NCBI GenBank assembly: GCA_964565895.1
Contig: CAZMGT010000045.1
Span: 1-33,258 of the forward strand
Reading direction: 5' to 3'
DNA from: CAZMGT01 sp964565895
GTDB lineage: Bacteria > Armatimonadota > Zipacnadia > UBA1398 > CAZMGT01
Length of the DNA stretch: 33,258 nucleotides
Part shown: positions 25,069 to 32,725 of the stretch, one piece after another
How positions within the stretch are numbered: the first letter of the stretch is position 1
Layout of the letters: each line of letters opens with the position of its first letter
Notes under the pieces: generated by a model
Databases searched by the model: none
Seen by the model: the letters and a program-made list of their open reading frames with translations, nothing else
What the model was told of the DNA's origin: nothing
Position numbers and translations under genes: made by a program

Positions 25069-25707
25069 CTACTTGCGCTGGGCTTTGCCCGCGGGTGGGG
25101 CGTCTTTCCGCCGCCAGCGGGGAACGTTAAGCCAGTTGCGCTCCTCCACGCGCAGCTTGGCGCGCTTGCGAATCTCATAAAGCACGCTTTGGATGTCGGC
25201 CAGGCCGCCGATCCACATCGTCAGCTTCTCGCCCTCGCGCGTGGTAATTTGGGCGCGGCTTGCCGGAGCAAGGGGGTGAAGGGCGACTTCGACGATCTCG
25301 TCCCAGTCCAGGTTAAAAATGCGCCCGCGCCAGTCGCGCCAGGCAAGGCCCTTGTCGCCGAGGAGCACGCGGCCGTTGCGCGCCAGGCCGATGGACCGCG
25401 CGGCGCTGTGGATGACGAACAGGGTAAACACAAGCACCAACGCTACGCCCCAGGGGGTGATGATCCAGTCCGCCCCGGGGATCCCCGGGCGGCCGTGAGC
25501 TACGGCCCAGGCGTGCACGATGAGGTTGCGCCACAGCCAGCCGCCGAGGAAAATCTCCAGCGGCAAAACAAGGGTAAAGTCGCACCCTGGGGTATAGCGA
25601 TATTGCTCGACGCGCTCCTCGCCCACGGCACACGCCCCGCCAGCGCAAATGGGTGCGATTAGCATACCACGAAACAGGGCGCGGCGCAGGCTGGGGCGGA
25701 GGAACAT
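25069..25707 (-). CDS. Two-helix membrane protein, possible PH-like C-terminal domain
   Basis: I do not recognise this 212-residue protein. Two hydrophobic segments are visible (about 46-70 and 80-105), followed by about 80 residues of alternating strands (GLAWRDWRGRIFNLDWDEIVEVALHP) resembling bacterial PH-like domains that follow paired membrane helices, and then a basic tail ending KAQRK. The start is uncertain: the ATG at 25707 has only a weak TGAG upstream, and an ATG at 25662 is possible. It is divergent from the ECF sigma gene, about 100 bases away, so the two may share a control region. Confidence 0.6.
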   Translation of the reverse strand: MFLRPSLRRALFRGMLIAPICAGGACAVGEERVEQYRYTPGCDFTLVLPLEIFLGGWLWRNLIVHAWAVAHGRPGIPGADWIITPWGVALVLVFTLFVIHSAARSIGLARNGRVLLGDKGLAWRDWRGRIFNLDWDEIVEVALHPLAPASRAQITTREGEKLTMWIGGLADIQSVLYEIRKRAKLRVEERNWLNVPRWRRKDAPPAGKAQRK

Positions 25708-25722
25708 TTGCTCAGGCGGCGG

Positions 25723-25734
25723 TCTCTTTAGAGA
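25723..25734. promoter_or_regulatory. Short inverted repeat TCTCT-TT-AGAGA, candidate operator
   Basis: Five-base arms around a two-base spacer lie in the divergent gap between the two-helix membrane protein and the sigma factor. It is a small, AT-containing palindrome in GC-rich surroundings, placed where an operator for either gene would sit. Support is positional only. Confidence 0.25.
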
Positions 25735-25745
25735 GTGAGGAGAAA

Positions 25746-25781
25746 ATGTCCTGCGCCGGGCGAGAGGGGCAAAGGGACTAA
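25746..25781 (+). CDS. Possible 11-codon leader ORF upstream of the sigma gene
   Basis: An ATG preceded by GTGAGGAGAAA, one of the better ribosome sites in the window, opens an 11-codon frame reading MSCAGREGQRD and ending TAA, 30 bases before the sigma-factor ATG and in the same frame. It is far too short for a domain. It could be a translational leader or chance. No regulatory codon run such as repeated His or Trp is seen. Confidence 0.3.
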   Translation: MSCAGREGQRD

Positions 25782-25811
25782 TGCGCAAGCTGCAGATAAG
25801 GGGCGCGGCCG

Positions 25812-26366
25812 ATGCCGGTCAGTGACGAGCGACTGGCGGCCGCGGCGCGCGCCGGCGAGGCGGGGGCGTTTGACCTGCTCGTGGAGCGCTACGCGGCGCG
25901 GGTGGCGGCGTTCTGCCTGCGCAACGTAGGCGACCCCGAGGAGGCCCAGGACCTGGCCCAGGCGACGTTCCTCGCCGCGTTTCGCTCGCTGGCCAGTTTT
26001 ACCGACGGCCGCCGGTTCGCTCCCTGGCTGTTTGGCATCGCCGCCAATCAGTGCCGCATGTGGCACAGGAAAAGAGCGGCCGAGGTGGACTGCGCCGAGC
26101 CTGTGCGCGAGAACGTGGCCGACCCCGGCCCCACGCCCGAGGGGATCGTTCAAGCCGTGGAGCAAAAGCGGCTTGTTCGCCGCGCTGTGCTCGGCCTGCC
26201 CCCGCGCTATCGCGAAGTGATTACCCTGCGCTACTTGCAGGGGATGAGCACGCGGGACATCGCCGCCGCTCTCGGGCTTTCCGGAGAGGCCGCGGCAAAG
26301 CGCTTAAGCCGCGGGATCGACATGCTCCGCGAGCGGCTTGCCGCGCTCGAGGGGATGGGCAGTTGA
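25812..26366 (+). CDS. ECF-type RNA polymerase sigma factor
   Basis: The 184-residue protein has sigma region 2 (about 18-90: FDLLVERYAARV, DPEEAQDLAQATFLAAF, FAPWLFGIAANQCRMW) and region 4 (about 125-178: LPPRYREVITLRYLQGMSTRDIAAALGLS, a helix-turn-helix for the -35 element). Regions 1 and 3 are absent, as in ECF factors, which redirect RNA polymerase to a small set of promoters on an outside signal. AAGGGGC precedes the ATG. The stop is TGA, the only one in the window, and it lies 13 bases before the GTG of a protein with an anti-sigma zinc-finger domain, the usual order for a sigma/anti-sigma pair. Target promoters are not identified. Confidence 0.93.
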   Translation: MPVSDERLAAAARAGEAGAFDLLVERYAARVAAFCLRNVGDPEEAQDLAQATFLAAFRSLASFTDGRRFAPWLFGIAANQCRMWHRKRAAEVDCAEPVRENVADPGPTPEGIVQAVEQKRLVRRAVLGLPPRYREVITLRYLQGMSTRDIAAALGLSGEAAAKRLSRGIDMLRERLAALEGMGS

Positions 26367-26371
26367 GGAGG
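26367..26371 (+). promoter_or_regulatory. Ribosome binding site GGAGG setting the GTG start at 26380
   Basis: GGAGG starts directly after the sigma-factor stop and ends eight bases before GTG at 26380. That start yields a protein beginning (M)TCARF, as many zf-HC2 anti-sigma factors do. The open frame further upstream to a TTG at 26338 overlaps the sigma gene and lacks such a site. The placement suggests translational coupling. Confidence 0.75.
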
Positions 26372-26379
26372 TGCGCGGG

Positions 26380-29300
26380 GTGACCTGCGCGCGGTTTCGC
26401 TGGAAAATTCACCTGTTCTTAGACGGCGAACTCGAGGGGCAAGAGCTTGAGGAGTTTCTCGCCCATGCGCGCGTCTGCCCTGCCTGCGCGCGCAAGTTGC
26501 GCGAGGTTCAGGCCACGGGGGAGCTTCTGCGCGAGGCTCTTGCCGTGGAGCATGCTCCGCGCGAGGCGGCCGCGCTTGCCGCCGCCGTGCGCGAGGAGCT
26601 GGACAAGCAGCGCGCGCGGGGCGTGGCCCGCGTGCTGTTTCGCCTCCCGCGCATGCTGCGCTTGGCGCTCGTCGCTGGGCCCGCCGTGGCTGTTCTCTGC
26701 GTTGCCGTTTACGGCGCGGCCCTGCCCCTGCTTACGGCAAACCAGCGCGTGCAGGTTTACGCCCCTAAGCGCGTCGCTGCGGAAAGCGTAAGCGTGGTTA
26801 AAGTCGTGGCCCAAGAGGAGGGCACGGGCGCCCCGCTCGCCGGCGTTCCCGTGCGCCTTGTTGCTTATCGTCCCGGCGTTGACGAGACGGTTTGGACCGA
26901 CTCCGCGAGGACCGATGCCACGGGCATGGCCACGGTCGCCCTACGCGTGCCGGACATCGCCGAGCAGTGCCTGCGCCTGGAGGTCTCCGCGGAGCTCCCC
27001 GGCGAGCCCGCTGTGGTCCACGAGCTTGTCCCCGTGTTTCGCGACGTGCGCCTGCTGCTGTCCACCGACAAGCCCGTCTACCAGCCGGGGGAGACGATGC
27101 ACATTCGCGCGCTAGCGCTGCAGATGCCGCGGAAAAAGCCCCTGGGCAAGCAGCGTGTGCTGATTACGGTAAGCGACGCGCGGGGCAACGTTGTCTTCCG
27201 CGAGGAGCGAGAGACCTCGCCGTTCGGCGTTGCCGCGGCGCAGTTTGCCCTTGCCCCGCGGGCGACCGTGGGCAGCTATCAGCTCGCCGCGCAGTTGGGC
27301 GAGGTCCGCGCAGAGCGCACCGTGCGCGTCCTGCGCTGCGTTGTCCCCCGCTTTCGGATAAACATTACCACCGACCGCGACTCATATACGCCGGAGGACA
27401 CGCTTTGCGCAACGGTGGCCGCGTTTCGCCTGCTCGACGGGTCCGGGGGCGGGCGGCGGGTGTCTATTGCCGAGGCGCGCGTGGTGGTTACCGTCGCCGC
27501 GATGGACGGCCAAGGGCCGACGTTCGCCCGCCAGCTCTCCGGCACGACGGACGCCGAGGGCAAGTTTTCTTTCTCCCAGCCCCTGCGCGAGCTTATCGGC
27601 GAGGGAGAGGGCCGCCCGCTGCGCGGCTGGGTGGTCATTCAGGCCACAGTGACTGACTCAGCCGAGCAGCAGGAGAAGGCGACCATTGCCCGGCCGCTGG
27701 CCAGCCGAGCGATCGAGGTGAGCTTCCTCCCCAAGGGGGGCAAGCTTATCCGCGGGCGCAACTCGGTTGTCTATGTGCTTACGACCTATCCCGATGGCGC
27801 GCCCGCGCGCTGCAACGTGGTCGTCCGCTCGCCGGAGCTGCGCCTGCGCTGGTCGGGCAAGACGGATAGCACAGGGGTGTTTGCCCTAAAGCTCAGGCCC
27901 GCGGGGAGCAGGGTTACTCTGCGCGCAGCGGTGCGCGATAGCAACGGCACCGCGGCGGAGGCGGAACAGACGCTTAGCGTCTACTCCGGCAAGCACCTGG
28001 CGATCGTTCCCTGGGCCGCGGTCTACGAGGTGGGCGACACGCTGCACGCCGAGGTGTTTAGCGCGGAGCGGCGGGGCACGGTTATCGTTGATGTCGCGCG
28101 CGAGGGCCAGCCTGTGGTTGTCAAGACGCTTGCCCTGCGCGAGGGGAAGGCGGGGCTCGACGTTGGCCTAACCGAAGACCTCGTGGGCACGCTCGTCCTC
28201 CACGCCTATTGGCCGGGCGAAGCGCGCGCGGCTTATGGCGACACGGCGGCGGTGTTCGTTAAGCCCGCCGACGACCTTAACGTTGCCATTGCGCTGGACC
28301 GCAGGCAATATCGCCCGCAAAGCGCGGCGCGGATTCGCTTTTCGGTAACGGACAAGCGCGGGGTGGGGATTCCCGCAGCGATTGGTGTGCGTATCGTCCA
28401 CCCCGCGGCGCTGGATATTCCCCAGGAGGACCCGGCGCTGCAGGCGATGATGCTCGCCGTAAACGAGAGCCTGCGCCGGCAGCGCGAGGTTCCCGGCGAG
28501 GAAGCCGTGGACATCATCTGCAGCGTGGTTGAGGGGCCGGAGAGCGGGTGGCTTGAGCGCCGGGCGAAGGTTCTCGCGAGCGCCGCGCGGCCGAACTGGC
28601 CCAAGCTGTCCATCGCCGGCGAGACGAGCCGCGAGCGGCGGCAGCGCGCGTGGGAGCACGGGCGGGCGCTGCTTGCCGCGGCGTGCGCGGGCCTTGCCCT
28701 GTGGCTCGCTTTGCTGCTCTCCCTGGGCGCGGGGGCGCTCTTTCCCCGGGCGCGGGTTGCCGCGGCCCTCGCCCCCCTGCGCCGCCCACCAGGCAACGGC
28801 CAGGCCGTGGCTCCCCTCGCTCGTGCGCGGCCGGTTGGGCGTTATCTTTCCCGTGCGCTTGCCCTGCTGCTTGTCCTGGCCGGCGTGGTCGTCCTCGGCG
28901 CTGCTCTGCTCCGCCTGCTTAGGCCGAGCCCGGTGGCCCTGGAGGGGCCCGAGGGCGCTGGTCCGCGTGAGGCACGCGCCGGCGCCGTTCGCGCCGCGCG
29001 CGAGGCCGGCCCGCGGGCAGGGCGCGGCGACGCAGCGCTTTGCGTAGATTTCTCCCGCCAGTTTCTCCCACAAACGATGTTCGTTAACCCGGCGGTAGTT
29101 ACCGACGAACACGGGCGGGCGGCGATTTCCGTTCCCGTAAGCGGGGCAGCGAGCACATGGAAGATCAGCGCTTTGGCCAACGCGCGCGAGGGTGGGATAG
29201 GCTCGGCGGAGGCCGAGCTGCGCGTGGCGCAAGGTTTCTCCGCGCGGCTTGCCCTTCCCCCGGCCGCTGTCGTGGGCGATGTGCTCGGGGCCACAGTTGT

Positions 29301-31131
29301 TCTTTCCAACAACTCCGAGGCAAGGCAGCGCCTGCGCATCGTCGTCCGCGGGCAGCCGTGGTTTAAGCTGCTTTCGCCGGCCCAAGCAACGGTAAGCGTT
29401 GGCGCGGGGCAGGCCCGGGCGTGGCGCTTTACCCTGGCCCCGCGCGAGCCCGGCGAACGGCGCCTGGCCGTGTCCGTTGTCGGGTCCGGGCTGCGGCAAA
29501 CGGTCTCGGCAAAGCTGCGCGTCGCTCCGCGCGAGCCGCCTGTCCGGCGGAGCTTCTCCGGCACGCTGGGCAACGGCGCGCAGATTAAGCTTTACGTTCC
29601 CGCTCAGGCAACGCTGCCCCGCGGCGCCGTGGTGCTCAAGCTCTTCGGCTCGACCGCGGCGCACGTGGCCGAGGCGCTGGACGCCCTCGCCCAAGGAGAC
29701 TGCGCGGCGCTCGACCGCTCGCTCGCTGTCGCTTGGCTTGCCGGCGCGCTGAACAGAGCGTTGGAAAACGACGCGCGCGAGGACGCACAGCTCGGCCAAC
29801 GGGCAAGCGAGCTCGCCGGAATTGCCGTTCAAGAGGCCCTTGCGCTGCAGGCGAGCGACGGAGGGTTTGGGCCGTTTATCGGTTCCCCGCCCACGGTGGC
29901 CGACACGGCGCGCGCGCTGCTTCTGCTCGGCGGCGCGGCGGGCGCCTGCCATATTGATAGCGCCGCGTTGGCGCGCGCCCAGCGCTGGCTCGTCCAGCGG
30001 CAGCGGCGCGACGGATCATTTTCGCAAAGCGAATCGGCGGCCGCCTCGGCCGAAAAGACGTTCGCAGGGACAGCCTGGGCGGCGTGGGCCCTGGCGCGGC
30101 GCGACCCGCGGGCGAGCGCGACCCAGCGCGCGCTGCGCTATCTGCGCAAGCACATGCGCGCGAGCCGCGATCCCCTGGCCCTCGCCGTCGCGCTAAACGC
30201 CCTGGCCGAGGCCGGCGAGCGGGGCGAGGGTGCGCGGCAGGGATGCGTGCTCCTCGCCGAGCTTGCCGCGCACAGCGCGGAGGGGACGTTTTGGCCGTTG
30301 CCCATTGGCGGGGCGGCCGCGGCGCCTGCGCTGCCCGATATCGAGGCCACCGCGCTGTGCGCCCTCGCGCTGCTTAGGCAAAGCTACAACCCGGCGTTGG
30401 GGCGCAGCGCGCTGCGCTTTCTGCTGGCCCATAAGGCAACGGACGGCGCGTGGCAAACGCCACTGGCCACGGCGTTTGCCGCGCAGGCGCTTGCCCTCGC
30501 TCGCGAGGGGCGCGCCGCCGCGCAGCGCGAGGTTGCCGTGCGCATAGGCGGGCGGACCGTCGCGCGGGCGACGGTGGGCGGCGAGGGGAGCGCGAAGCCT
30601 GTCGTCGTTGACTTGAGCCGGCACATCTCCCCGGGCGAGAGCGTTGTCGAGCTTGCCTGCGCGCCCGCGGGCGGCGTGGACTATCAGCTTTCGGCGACCT
30701 TCTACGCGGGGCAGGCGAGCGGCGCGTCGGCGGGCGCGGCGCTGGTCGAGGTAGCCACGAGCTACGAACGCACCGCGCTTGCCCTGCGCGAGACGACGCG
30801 GCAGTGGATTAGCGTTTACGCCCCACGGGGGACGGGAGGCTCTCGCGTGGCGGTCGAGGTGCCCTTGCCCGCGGGGTTTGAGGTAGAGCGCGCGGACCTG
30901 GACGAGCTTGTCGCGGGTGGGGCGGCGCTGGGGTTCGACGTCGCCCCCGGGCGGGTTTTCCTGTGGCTCGACCCGCTCGTCGCGCGCCAGAGCAAAACCT
31001 TAAGCTTGCGCCTGCGGGCGACTGCCCCCGCGGAGGCGAGCGCGGGGCCGGTTGTCGCCTATGCCTGCCGGCTGCCCACGGTGCGCGGGAGCTCGGGCGT
31101 GCACAAGCTCGTTGTCCGCGAGGAGGGGTAG
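26380..31131 (+). CDS. Anti-sigma zinc finger fused to alpha-2-macroglobulin-like membrane protein
   Basis: This 1,583-residue protein starts at GTG. Order: zf-HC2/ZAS anti-sigma domain with C3 and H29-x3-C33-x2-C36; membrane helix about 94-116; an Ig-like piece (about 130-215); MG2-type macroglobulin domain opening with STDKPVYQPGE near 228, then further MG domains; a membrane helix about 762-785; an Arg-rich loop; a second helix about 826-847; an A2M domain opening VDFSRQFLPQT near 889; an alpha-toroid thioester-like domain (about 1100-1370); and a C-terminal receptor-binding-like MG domain. At the thioester site C1108 is kept but reads DCAAL, so the partner Gln is missing. Positive-inside charge puts the zinc finger and the Arg loop in the cytosol and the macroglobulin parts in the periplasm. 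Directly after an ECF sigma gene, it probably holds that sigma factor until an envelope event, perhaps proteolysis, releases it. Confidence 0.87.
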   Translation: MTCARFRWKIHLFLDGELEGQELEEFLAHARVCPACARKLREVQATGELLREALAVEHAPREAAALAAAVREELDKQRARGVARVLFRLPRMLRLALVAGPAVAVLCVAVYGAALPLLTANQRVQVYAPKRVAAESVSVVKVVAQEEGTGAPLAGVPVRLVAYRPGVDETVWTDSARTDATGMATVALRVPDIAEQCLRLEVSAELPGEPAVVHELVPVFRDVRLLLSTDKPVYQPGETMHIRALALQMPRKKPLGKQRVLITVSDARGNVVFREERETSPFGVAAAQFALAPRATVGSYQLAAQLGEVRAERTVRVLRCVVPRFRINITTDRDSYTPEDTLCATVAAFRLLDGSGGGRRVSIAEARVVVTVAAMDGQGPTFARQLSGTTDAEGKFSFSQPLRELIGEGEGRPLRGWVVIQATVTDSAEQQEKATIARPLASRAIEVSFLPKGGKLIRGRNSVVYVLTTYPDGAPARCNVVVRSPELRLRWSGKTDSTGVFALKLRPAGSRVTLRAAVRDSNGTAAEAEQTLSVYSGKHLAIVPWAAVYEVGDTLHAEVFSAERRGTVIVDVAREGQPVVVKTLALREGKAGLDVGLTEDLVGTLVLHAYWPGEARAAYGDTAAVFVKPADDLNVAIALDRRQYRPQSAARIRFSVTDKRGVGIPAAIGVRIVHPAALDIPQEDPALQAMMLAVNESLRRQREVPGEEAVDIICSVVEGPESGWLERRAKVLASAARPNWPKLSIAGETSRERRQRAWEHGRALLAAACAGLALWLALLLSLGAGALFPRARVAAALAPLRRPPGNGQAVAPLARARPVGRYLSRALALLLVLAGVVVLGAALLRLLRPSPVALEGPEGAGPREARAGAVRAAREAGPRAGRGDAALCVDFSRQFLPQTMFVNPAVVTDEHGRAAISVPVSGAASTWKISALANAREGGIGSAEAELRVAQGFSARLALPPAAVVGDVLGATVVLSNNSEARQRLRIVVRGQPWFKLLSPAQATVSVGAGQARAWRFTLAPREPGERRLAVSVVGSGLRQTVSAKLRVAPREPPVRRSFSGTLGNGAQIKLYVPAQATLPRGAVVLKLFGSTAAHVAEALDALAQGDCAALDRSLAVAWLAGALNRALENDAREDAQLGQRASELAGIAVQEALALQASDGGFGPFIGSPPTVADTARALLLLGGAAGACHIDSAALARAQRWLVQRQRRDGSFSQSESAAASAEKTFAGTAWAAWALARRDPRASATQRALRYLRKHMRASRDPLALAVALNALAEAGERGEGARQGCVLLAELAAHSAEGTFWPLPIGGAAAAPALPDIEATALCALALLRQSYNPALGRSALRFLLAHKATDGAWQTPLATAFAAQALALAREGRAAAQREVAVRIGGRTVARATVGGEGSAKPVVVDLSRHISPGESVVELACAPAGGVDYQLSATFYAGQASGASAGAALVEVATSYERTALALRETTRQWISVYAPRGTGGSRVAVEVPLPAGFEVERADLDELVAGGAALGFDVAPGRVFLWLDPLVARQSKTLSLRLRATAPAEASAGPVVAYACRLPTVRGSSGVHKLVVREEG

Positions 31132-31209
31132 CCCCGGGGCGAGGGGGCTGGGCCGGCGAGGGCAACCGGGCGAGAGACGCCGGCCAACGGACCGCTGCGC
31201 GGGTAACAA

Positions 31210-31620
31210 ATGCTTGGCGGCCTTTGGAGAAGCCTGACGGGCGACGGAGGGCCGACCGCGGGACGGGTGGCGATTGGGCTGTTTTCCACGGCCTGCGGGG
31301 TCGTTGGCGTTGCCCTGTGGGCGGCGGCAGTGCCCAACCTCTATGAGACGACGGTGGCCTTCTCCGGCGCGGAGTCCGTTGCCCGCTGGGGCCAAACGCT
31401 GTATCGGCTGGGGGGAGCGGTCTACAACCACCCCGCGCTGGCCACGCTCATCGCCGCCATCTATGTGTGCCTGGGAATAGTCGTCTCGATCTCCTCGCGC
31501 GAGGAAACATGGGACCTCTGGCTTTTTTTCGCGGCAAGCGTCGCCCCGATCGTCCTCGGCGTGGCGCTGATCGCCGCGCTGCAAGAGGGCCTTGCCGCGG
31601 GGGTCTCCGTGGGCCGCTAG
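31210..31620 (+). CDS. Three-helix membrane protein, unknown function
   Basis: The 136-residue product has three hydrophobic helices (about 20-41, 74-95 and 102-126). Between the first and second is a polar loop of about 30 residues with aromatic and charged positions. I see no family motif. The ribosome site is weak (a GGGTAAC just before the ATG). It lies 78 bases after the macroglobulin-like gene on the same strand, so it may be part of that transcript and could be an accessory membrane partner, but nothing in the sequence proves it. Confidence 0.6.
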   Translation: MLGGLWRSLTGDGGPTAGRVAIGLFSTACGVVGVALWAAAVPNLYETTVAFSGAESVARWGQTLYRLGGAVYNHPALATLIAAIYVCLGIVVSISSREETWDLWLFFAASVAPIVLGVALIAALQEGLAAGVSVGR

Positions 31621-31750
31621 GCGCTTGCGGAGCAGCGGCTAGCCCGCGCGCGGCAAGGCTTTCCCCCAGCGCCTGCCCCATGAACTTTTCGTTTCCCATG
31701 GCGTCACAACTTGTGGAACGATACCACAGGGGGGCAGAGCCTGCGCCCGC

Positions 31751-31771
31751 CGCGAGCGGGGGGCGCTCGCG
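31751..31771. terminator. Perfect 8-bp hairpin in the gap before the secreted helical protein
   Basis: CGCGAGCG, five Gs, then CGCTCGCG form a perfect stem within the 220-base gap 31621-31840. No T-tract follows, so a terminator role is uncertain. The rest of the gap has a slightly AT-richer pocket at about 31675-31730 that could hold a promoter, and no gene I can support. Confidence 0.35.
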
Positions 31772-31840
31772 CCCGCGGGTTGGTTTTGCGGTTGCGCGGC
31801 GCGCGCGGCAAGACGTGGCGGGCCCCGGGGAGTGAGAGCG

Positions 31841-32704
31841 ATGCGCAACGCAGCATTGGCCCTCGCCGCAGCCCTGTTGCTCGGCGGGATAAGCGCCGCG
31901 GAGCGGCACCCACTGCCGCGCGGGGTGCTGGAGCAGGTCGGGCTGCGCGCGGACATCGTTAGCTTGAACTTAGTTAACGGCCTTGAGCTTAGCGAGGAGC
32001 AGTTGGCCGTCGTTCTTAAAGCCGCGGAGGAGTGGGGCCAGTTTTACCAGGGGCGCCTGGAGGAGCTGGCGCGCGCCGAGGAGGAAGCGCGGCCCGTGCT
32101 CGAGCAGTTGCGCGAGGTGCTTGCCCGTGGCGAGGAGATTCCCGAGGAGCTGGCGCGCAAAGTGCACGAATATTCGGCCAAGCGCGAGCGCCTCGCCGCA
32201 GGGCTAGAGCGCGTAGGGCGGATCTATGCCCAGCGCGTGCTCGATGTGCTTAACGAAAACCAGGTCGCCCTGCTCGACGAATACCACCCGTGCCTCATCC
32301 CCCCGAAAACGCGCGATACCTCGGCGATCGGCTCGCCCGTAGGCGACCCCACGCCCGCGGCGCGGTTGCTCGACCTTGTCCGCGGGCTTCCCCCGCTGGT
32401 ATACCAGCAGCAGCGCGAGCGGCTGATCGAGGGCATCGTGCGCCGGGTGGAGCTGGCCAAGCGGATCACGATAACCCCCGAGCAGCGGGCGCAGTTTCTC
32501 GCCGTGCTCGACGAGGCGCGGCGGCTGGACGACGTGCAATATGCCGCGCGGCGCGAGGAGCTCGCGCGCAAATTGATGGTCATCGAGGACCCCGAGGCAG
32601 AGCGCGAGAGGAACCGCATGTGGCGGCTACAGCGCATTCGCCAGTTTCTGCTTAACCCCAACCTGCCCCAACTGCTCGGGCAGCGGAGCAGCGGGGAGAA
32701 GTAG
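31841..32704 (+). CDS. Secreted helical protein, LTxxQ/Spy-like
   Basis: The 287-residue product has a signal peptide (1-19, ending GISAAE) and is otherwise nearly all charged amphipathic helix. Two similar helix-opening elements occur, LELSEEQLAVVL near 49 and ITITPEQRAQFL near 213. They resemble the LTxxQ element of periplasmic Spy/CpxP-type proteins, which buffer envelope stress, and similar segments occur in many planctomycete-type secreted proteins. A central non-helical piece contains HPCLIPP with the protein's single evident Cys. GGGGAGTGAG precedes the ATG at 31841; a GTG three codons earlier is possible. It is followed after 21 bases by the radical SAM gene, suggesting an operon. Function is unknown. 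Confidence 0.68.
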   Translation: MRNAALALAAALLLGGISAAERHPLPRGVLEQVGLRADIVSLNLVNGLELSEEQLAVVLKAAEEWGQFYQGRLEELARAEEEARPVLEQLREVLARGEEIPEELARKVHEYSAKRERLAAGLERVGRIYAQRVLDVLNENQVALLDEYHPCLIPPKTRDTSAIGSPVGDPTPAARLLDLVRGLPPLVYQQQRERLIEGIVRRVELAKRITITPEQRAQFLAVLDEARRLDDVQYAARREELARKLMVIEDPEAERERNRMWRLQRIRQFLLNPNLPQLLGQRSSGEK

Positions 32705-32725
32705 CGAGCGGGGCGAGGTGAGCCC

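Noticed and set aside
28168..29952. A 594-codon open frame on the minus strand inside the macroglobulin gene
   Set aside because: Its translation is Arg/Pro/Gly-rich with no domain, and it lies opposite a gene with clear MG and A2M features. Long antisense frames are expected from GC-rich codon use.
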